Shown here one piece after another: positions 6,114-9,674 of a stretch of DNA of 9,674 bases. The notes below the pieces were generated by a model that worked only from the letters and a program-made list of their open reading frames with translations, did not search any database and was not told where the DNA came from. Position numbers and translations under genes: made by a program. Source of the DNA: Thermococcus sp. (GTDB lineage Archaea; Methanobacteriota_B; Thermococci; Thermococcales; Thermococcaceae). The DNA lies in contig JALSNG010000069.1 in assembly GCA_026987155.1 (NCBI GenBank), positions 1 through 9,674 of the forward strand, read 5' to 3'. Within the stretch, counting starts at the first letter, position 1. The number at the start of each line of letters is the position of its first letter.

Positions 6114-7218
6114 ATCCAACCAAGAGGGGTACCATCAGTACCCCCATGCAGGCCCGTCTCGGAGCACCTATGAGGAGCGAGAAAATTCCGAGGAGAGCAG
6201 AAGACAACAAAACAAAGACACCCAAGACCCCATCAAAAAAAAGAGCAAGGATTAAGAGGAAAAGGAGCACCACCCCGTTAAGATGGGCGTAGGGGATTCT
6301 TCCCAATAGTCTGAGAAGGAACAACGAAAGGTGTTCTCCATAGAGCAGGATTAAAATTGACAGGGAGAGCGAGAGCACGAGATAGAAGTGCACCGCGCTC
6401 CAGGATAAAGGAGGCATTCTCGCAACTATTCCGTTCCTAACCCTTCCGGTTGCCAGGTAGTTGAAAAAAGAAAACATGAAATTCGACGTGTTTATGGAGA
6501 AGAGGGCAACGAGAAAGGGCCTTTCCTCCCGGGACAGGAAGGAGACCAGCACTGCACCCTGGGACGGGGTAAAAGCCGGAAGGAGGGATGCCGCCATCCC
6601 AACCAAAGTTCCGAGAGAGGAGTAAACCAAAAAAGAAGTTGTCCTCATGCGAATGGATGCGTCCTCCCCGTAGGGAGCCTCTCCCCTGATCCCCCCAACA
6701 ACAGAGGGGATGCCGAAGAGACCCGTGAAGAGAAGGTAATACTGGTGTGTGAGGGGAAGGGAAAAGACAACGAGTCCCAGTAAGCCAGAGAGGACTATGA
6801 TAAGTAGAGTGCGGGGCCAATTTTTTCCGGAGAACACAACGAGGAGTACCACGAGAATCCCTACCGCAACCCTACCTATCCAAGGAGAGTAATGGGTGGC
6901 CAGTTTGACGTAGAAAATAGACAGGGGAAAGGAAAGCAGCACTGCCATCGCACTCGCCCAAAGGGCAATCCTAACAACTTCCATGGCCCGTCCACGCTGG
7001 GCGAGTCTGTGTGCCGGGAGTACAGAGAGCGCGGTTCCTTCGTCGGGAACACCGAGGAAAGTTGTCGGAACGACGTCGAGAAAGGTGTGGGTTAGGCCCA
7101 TAGAGAAGAGCGTCACAGGGTTCCCCTTCCAGATCTCCCCAAGTGTGTTGACGTGTATCCCGGGCATTATTCCAGTGAACGTGCCCAGAACAACCCCCAT
7201 CAACATTTCCCTGAACAT
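6112..7218 (-). CDS. TctA-family (COG1784/PF01970-like) multi-pass membrane protein
   Basis: This 368-residue, very hydrophobic protein carries signatures of the TctA family, the large membrane subunit of tripartite tricarboxylate transporters: GIMPGIHVNT (residues 16-25) and GVPDEGTALSVLPAH (56-70). A second-half counterpart follows (GLFGIPSVVGG, then LLPAFTPSQGAVLVSFLS), matching the family's internal duplication. About nine or ten membrane helices can be picked out. The usual partners, TctB and the periplasmic binding protein TctC, are not in the window, as is common for the archaeal branch; the substrate is unknown. ATG at 7218 is preferred because GGGGAGG lies 4-5 nt upstream; that site is inside the end of the preceding gene, which overlaps by 19 bp. 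This implies coupled translation with the exported OB-fold-like protein and suggests they act together in the membrane. Confidence 0.82.
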   Translation of the reverse strand: MFREMLMGVVLGTFTGIMPGIHVNTLGEIWKGNPVTLFSMGLTHTFLDVVPTTFLGVPDEGTALSVLPAHRLAQRGRAMEVVRIALWASAMAVLLSFPLSIFYVKLATHYSPWIGRVAVGILVVLLVVFSGKNWPRTLLIIVLSGLLGLVVFSLPLTHQYYLLFTGLFGIPSVVGGIRGEAPYGEDASIRMRTTSFLVYSSLGTLVGMAASLLPAFTPSQGAVLVSFLSREERPFLVALFSINTSNFMFSFFNYLATGRVRNGIVARMPPLSWSAVHFYLVLSLSLSILILLYGEHLSLFLLRLLGRIPYAHLNGVVLLFLLILALFFDGVLGVFVLLSSALLGIFSLLIGAPRRACMGVLMVPLLVG

Positions 7219-8348
7219 ATATCCTCCCCGGAGTCGATCTCAAGTGCCGGCATTCCCCGGTAAAGGGTGAATCTACCGTAGGCGGTGACGGTTTCATTAG
7301 CCCTCAGGGAAACTTTGAGGGACTTTCTCAACTTCAACAGAATCCAGCAGTCATCAAAACTGACGTTTGCAAGACCAAATCCGTTTCTGTAGACCTTAAC
7401 CCACTCAACCCCCCCATATACCCTGACGACGCCCTCACCGCCACATATCGAGTTGGGAAGATCCTCCCTATGCCCCACAACCTCACAGGACAGGCAGAGA
7501 AGAGACCCCCTCCTAACGAGTGCCCTAAAAGCCACTTCATCCCCTACTCTTGCCATGAATCCTATTAAAGGCTTATCGAAACAATCAAGCTTTAAACCCT
7601 TCCCGTTCCTTGAAATAACCCTGCAGAGACCCCTTCCAATCTCACCAACTTTGGCAGAACCTATTGGCCTCTCTGTGGCGTACCCCAAGACGTGAACGTC
7701 ACCCTTTGAACCCACTAATAGGGAAGGGATGGAGTAAAACCGGGCCAGCCCAAGAACTCGTACTCTCTTTCCGGGGGTTAGTTTAAAACCGTGGGGAAGA
7801 TAGAGGACTATCTCCGAAGTCCCGTTCCAAAGTATCGTCCTCTTTCCGGAGTACATCACCACACCCTCAACAACAACCGGAAGCCCTTCCCGAAAAGAGG
7901 ACGATACCCTACCCTGGCGGTATTCAACTGGGTAGAACTTTCTCCCATGGAAGATTCCTCTTGCAGAGAGCATTGAACCTTTAGATACATTGAGACAGAA
8001 GCCGAGTTTTATTCGGGCACCCTCGGTCAGGAGATAACATCCTCCCGAGACCCAGTAGAACCCCTCAACTTTTTCCAGGGGGAAATCGGGAGAAGACCGC
8101 TCAACCCTCGAAACGTCCATCCTGCTACCCCTCAACCTACCAAAAAGAGTGTAAACCCGCCCAACCTCCAATTCTTTCCCGACGGTAATCTCACTGGAAC
8201 CGTTGGACAGAACGGAGAAAGATGAACTTGAATAAACACACACTCCCGTAAAAACGTCCTGAGAGGACACGGATACGGTGTGAAGGTAAGCCAGAGAGGC
8301 AAGGAAGAGGAACAACAAGAGAACCGAGACAAACCCCTTTCCAACCAT
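7200..8348 (-). CDS. Exported protein with repeated OB-fold-like modules, partner of the TctA-like gene
   Basis: The 382-residue product begins MVGKGFVSVLLLFLFLASLAY, a basic residue plus long hydrophobic core, read as a signal peptide or N-terminal anchor. The remainder is beta-rich and seems to be about five successive modules of 55-75 residues (roughly 32-85, 90-148, 155-225, 230-300, 308-375). The clearest is the third: VVVEGVVMYSGK, then NGTSEIVLYLPHGFKLTPGK, then VRVLGLARFY, the strand and Gly pattern of an OB-fold. Eleven Cys suggest disulfides outside the cell. ATG at 8348 is chosen over GTG at 8402 because a TATA box at 8371-8378 lies about 27 nt upstream. This fits a leaderless transcript, and the longer start would precede that transcript's 5' end. 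The 3' end overlaps the TctA-like gene by 19 bp. Ligand and role are unknown; the OB-fold reading is by eye. Confidence 0.7.
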   Translation of the reverse strand: MVGKGFVSVLLLFLFLASLAYLHTVSVSSQDVFTGVCVYSSSSFSVLSNGSSEITVGKELEVGRVYTLFGRLRGSRMDVSRVERSSPDFPLEKVEGFYWVSGGCYLLTEGARIKLGFCLNVSKGSMLSARGIFHGRKFYPVEYRQGRVSSSFREGLPVVVEGVVMYSGKRTILWNGTSEIVLYLPHGFKLTPGKRVRVLGLARFYSIPSLLVGSKGDVHVLGYATERPIGSAKVGEIGRGLCRVISRNGKGLKLDCFDKPLIGFMARVGDEVAFRALVRRGSLLCLSCEVVGHREDLPNSICGGEGVVRVYGGVEWVKVYRNGFGLANVSFDDCWILLKLRKSLKVSLRANETVTAYGRFTLYRGMPALEIDSGEDICSGKC

Positions 8349-8370
8349 GATGAATAGTAAAAGTAGAACC

Positions 8371-8378
8371 TTAAAAAT
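8371..8378 (-). promoter_or_regulatory. TATA box of the OB-fold/TctA operon
   Basis: On the minus strand, ATTTTTAA preceded by CCAAAG (BRE-like) is centred about 27 nt before the ATG at 8348. That is the distance from a TATA box to the transcript start, so the mRNA would begin at or within a few bases of the ATG. No Shine-Dalgarno sequence is present, consistent with leaderless initiation. The box begins 8 bp past the stop of the KaiC-like gene. Confidence 0.5.
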
Positions 8379-8385
8379 CTTTGGA

Positions 8386-9135
8386 TTAGTATACCTCACC
8401 ACTTGGATAGACTATTATACCCTCGCGAGTTATTTCGAAGGGGAATTTTTTCATCTGGTGCCTTGTTTCCCTCATCTTCCTAATGAGAAGGTAACGCTTC
8501 AGCTCAACATCCCTCTCCATGAAGTCGAGTAGGATGACACCCCTCGCAATGTACTCTTCCATTCCGTACCTGCTTATCTTGCCTCTCGCCGGATCCGGTG
8601 CCTCAGTCGTTAATATGGCAGTAACTCCCATCTCAAGCAGTATTGTGTTCAGTTGAAGGAGGACGCTTCTTATTCTCTTCTCCTCCCTCAAACGGAAAGC
8701 TATCGAGGGTATGGAATCTATAAGAAGACGCTGAGCCCTTACAGCTTTTACCACCCTGTAGATGTACCTCAGGAAGTCTTCAGCGTTGAGATTGTCCTCG
8801 AGTACAAACCGCTCCTCAGAGGGGAGCCCCACCACGGCGCTGACGCCGTCGATTATGGCGAGTTTACCTTCCCTCTCGTAACGTTCAATGTCCCATCCGA
8901 AGGCTTTCATTTCCCTCCTAAGGTCCTGGGCCCGCTCCTCGAGGGTTACTATGACTCCAGGTTCATCATAGAGTTCAACACCTTTGTAAACGAATTGAAC
9001 GCCAAAGGTGGTTTTACCACTTCCCGTTGGGCCCGTTACGAGTACCGTGGTGCCCTGTGGAAAACCACCATCGATTAATTCATCAAAACCACTTATTCCG
9101 CTCTTGACGCGGTTAACGTTATAGCTCCCTTCCAT
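8386..9135 (-). CDS. KaiC-like RecA-superfamily ATPase (single KaiC domain)
   Basis: The 249-residue protein has the standard archaeal KaiC-like opening, RVKSGISGFDELIDGGFPQG (residues 9-28), and Walker A GPTGSGKT (35-42). The paired acidic residues of the KaiC family, TLEER, sit at 64-68, and Walker B is RLLIDS (136-141). A C-terminal strand region follows (DVELKRYLLIRKMRETRH). Length fits a single-domain member of COG0467, not two-domain KaiC. Such proteins bind ATP and probably oligomerise; their cellular task in archaea is mostly unknown, with roles in signalling or motility control proposed for some. ATG at 9135 is preferred: GGGTGGTT lies just upstream and the conserved domain starts at residue 9. 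ATG at 9150 is possible. The longer start at 9219 is rejected because it lies upstream of the TATA box at 9195-9203. Divergent from the putative priL. Confidence 0.88.
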   Translation of the reverse strand: MEGSYNVNRVKSGISGFDELIDGGFPQGTTVLVTGPTGSGKTTFGVQFVYKGVELYDEPGVIVTLEERAQDLRREMKAFGWDIERYEREGKLAIIDGVSAVVGLPSEERFVLEDNLNAEDFLRYIYRVVKAVRAQRLLIDSIPSIAFRLREEKRIRSVLLQLNTILLEMGVTAILTTEAPDPARGKISRYGMEEYIARGVILLDFMERDVELKRYLLIRKMRETRHQMKKFPFEITREGIIVYPSGEVY

Positions 9136-9194
9136 ACCAACCACCCTCATCGCACGGGGCCTTTCCCACGCCACATCAGTGTAGGGTTTTTTTA

Positions 9195-9203
9195 GATATA
9201 AAA
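9195..9203 (-). promoter_or_regulatory. TATA box for the KaiC-like gene in the divergent spacer with priL
   Basis: Minus-strand TTTTATATC is centred about 64 nt before the ATG at 9135 and predicts a transcript start near 9174, giving a leader of about 40 nt with GGTGG before the start. A weaker plus-strand box, GTTTTATG near 9224-9231, could drive priL about 36 nt before its ATG. Confidence 0.5.
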
Positions 9204-9253
9204 CTTTTGGAAAAAGCACAAGAGTTTTATGGCAAAGTTAGGATACAAGTTAA

Positions 9254-9258
9254 GGTGA
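9254..9258 (+). promoter_or_regulatory. Ribosome binding site of the putative priL gene
   Basis: GGTGA is followed by a 4-nt spacer and then ATG at 9263. It is the canonical Thermococcales Shine-Dalgarno sequence and fixes the start of the last gene. Confidence 0.75.
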
Positions 9259-9262
9259 GTAC

Positions 9263-9674
9263 ATGCTCGACCCCTTTGGGAGAGACGCCAAAAGGATAGT
9301 GAGAGAACTCGGCGGGATAGAGAGCCTTCTAAACAGGATAGCAAGGTACGTGGACATGGAACTGCCCCTGAAGAGAGTGGAACTTTTCGATGCGGAAAGT
9401 ATTCCAGAGGACGTTCTCACCATGAGTGACCACGAGGACATCATGACATTTTACGCCCTTTTAGGTGCACTCGCATTCTCCCCATACGGTATAGAGATGG
9501 AACTTGTGAGGCGCTCCAACCTCAGGATATACTCCGAGAGAATCAGGAGAAGCGGTGACGTCTCTGGATTGAGTGTACCTCTCGAGCAGACGAAACGCTT
9601 AGATATCCCCGAAAGGGACAGGACTATACTCGAGAGAAGCCTCCATGGGGAACTCGGCGAGGAGGAAAGAAAAA
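9263..9674 (+). CDS. priL: Putative DNA primase large subunit, 3' truncated by the window edge
   Basis: Translation from ATG 9263 is open to the window end (137 codons). It starts MLDPFGRDAKRIVRELGG and contains SDHEDIMTFYALLGALAFSP followed by YGIEMELVRRSNLRIYSERI. This start and the FYALL-ALA-SPYG-EM-V pattern match, from memory, the N-terminus of Thermococcales PriL, the non-catalytic p46-type subunit of the archaeal/eukaryotic primase. PriL supports initiation of RNA/DNA primers with PriS and carries an Fe-S cluster domain at its C-terminus; that domain would lie beyond this window. In relatives priL and priS are adjacent, so priS is expected nearby. The start is fixed by GGTGA at 9254. 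No in-frame stop is seen and the reading ends in a charged helix (GELGEEERK). Confidence is limited because only the N-terminal third is visible and its Cys ligands are not. Confidence 0.7.
   Translation, partial: MLDPFGRDAKRIVRELGGIESLLNRIARYVDMELPLKRVELFDAESIPEDVLTMSDHEDIMTFYALLGALAFSPYGIEMELVRRSNLRIYSERIRRSGDVSGLSVPLEQTKRLDIPERDRTILERSLHGELGEEERK

Noticed and set aside
6437..6820. Minus-strand 127-codon ORF inside the TctA-like gene
   Set aside because: It is rich in His, Pro, Cys and Ser in patterns typical of a shifted frame and lies entirely within a well supported membrane protein gene.
8653..9078. Plus-strand 141-codon ORF opposite the KaiC-like gene
   Set aside because: It is antisense to an intact ATPase with all motifs, and the reading is explained by codon bias of the real strand.
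9136..9219. Longer N-terminus of the KaiC-like protein from ATG 9219
   Set aside because: The extension is not KaiC-like, lies upstream of the TATA box at 9195-9203, and ATG 9135 has a good ribosome site just before the conserved domain.

Overview
The window looks like chromosomal DNA of a hyperthermophilic euryarchaeon of the order Thermococcales (Thermococcus or Pyrococcus type). The signs are an archaeal serpin, a PH1915-type RNA methyltransferase, a KaiC-like RecA-fold ATPase, an archaeal TctA-like membrane protein and what appears to be the start of the primase large subunit priL. Initiation signals fit too: GGTGA or GGAGG ribosome sites, archaeal TATA boxes and T-run terminators. The taxonomic call rests on remembered protein families; no search was run.

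Layout. Bases 2-742 (+) hold the C-terminal two thirds of an inhibitory-type serpin, with its reactive-centre loop. Bases 751-2710 (-) form an AT-richer block with two overlapping genes for exported-type proteins. One resembles the DUF4855 barrel family and is broken at its 5' end. The other is an unrecognised protein with a signal peptide, many N-glycosylation sequons and a C-terminal membrane anchor. Bases 2809-3585 (+) encode a METTL16/RlmF-like adenine methyltransferase. Its end overlaps, tail to tail, the remnant of a DUF4143-type AAA ATPase (3571-4284, -). Upstream of that remnant is a small ORF (4206-4520, -), joined by an ATGA overlap to the PH1915-like m5C-type RNA methyltransferase (4517-5707, -). 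Inside the small ORF lie 33-bp-periodic GGTCG-N6-CGACC inverted repeats.

A divergent promoter region (5707-5797) separates that methyltransferase from a small acidic conserved-looking protein (5797-6105, +). Next comes a minus-strand pair with a 19-bp overlap: an exported protein apparently made of repeated OB-fold-like modules (7200-8348) and a TctA/COG1784-like multi-pass membrane protein (6112-7218). Upstream of the pair, and with its own promoter, is a KaiC-like ATPase (8386-9135, -). It is divergent from the putative priL (9263 to the window end, +).

Functional threads are RNA modification (two methyltransferases), cell-surface or secreted functions (serpin, DUF4855-like pair, OB-fold/TctA pair) and replication (priL). 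The least explained parts are the exported pair at 751-2710, the OB-fold plus TctA couple, and the palindrome-bearing ORF fused to an ATPase remnant. No tRNA, rRNA, CRISPR array, insertion sequence or convincing C/D-box RNA was seen.
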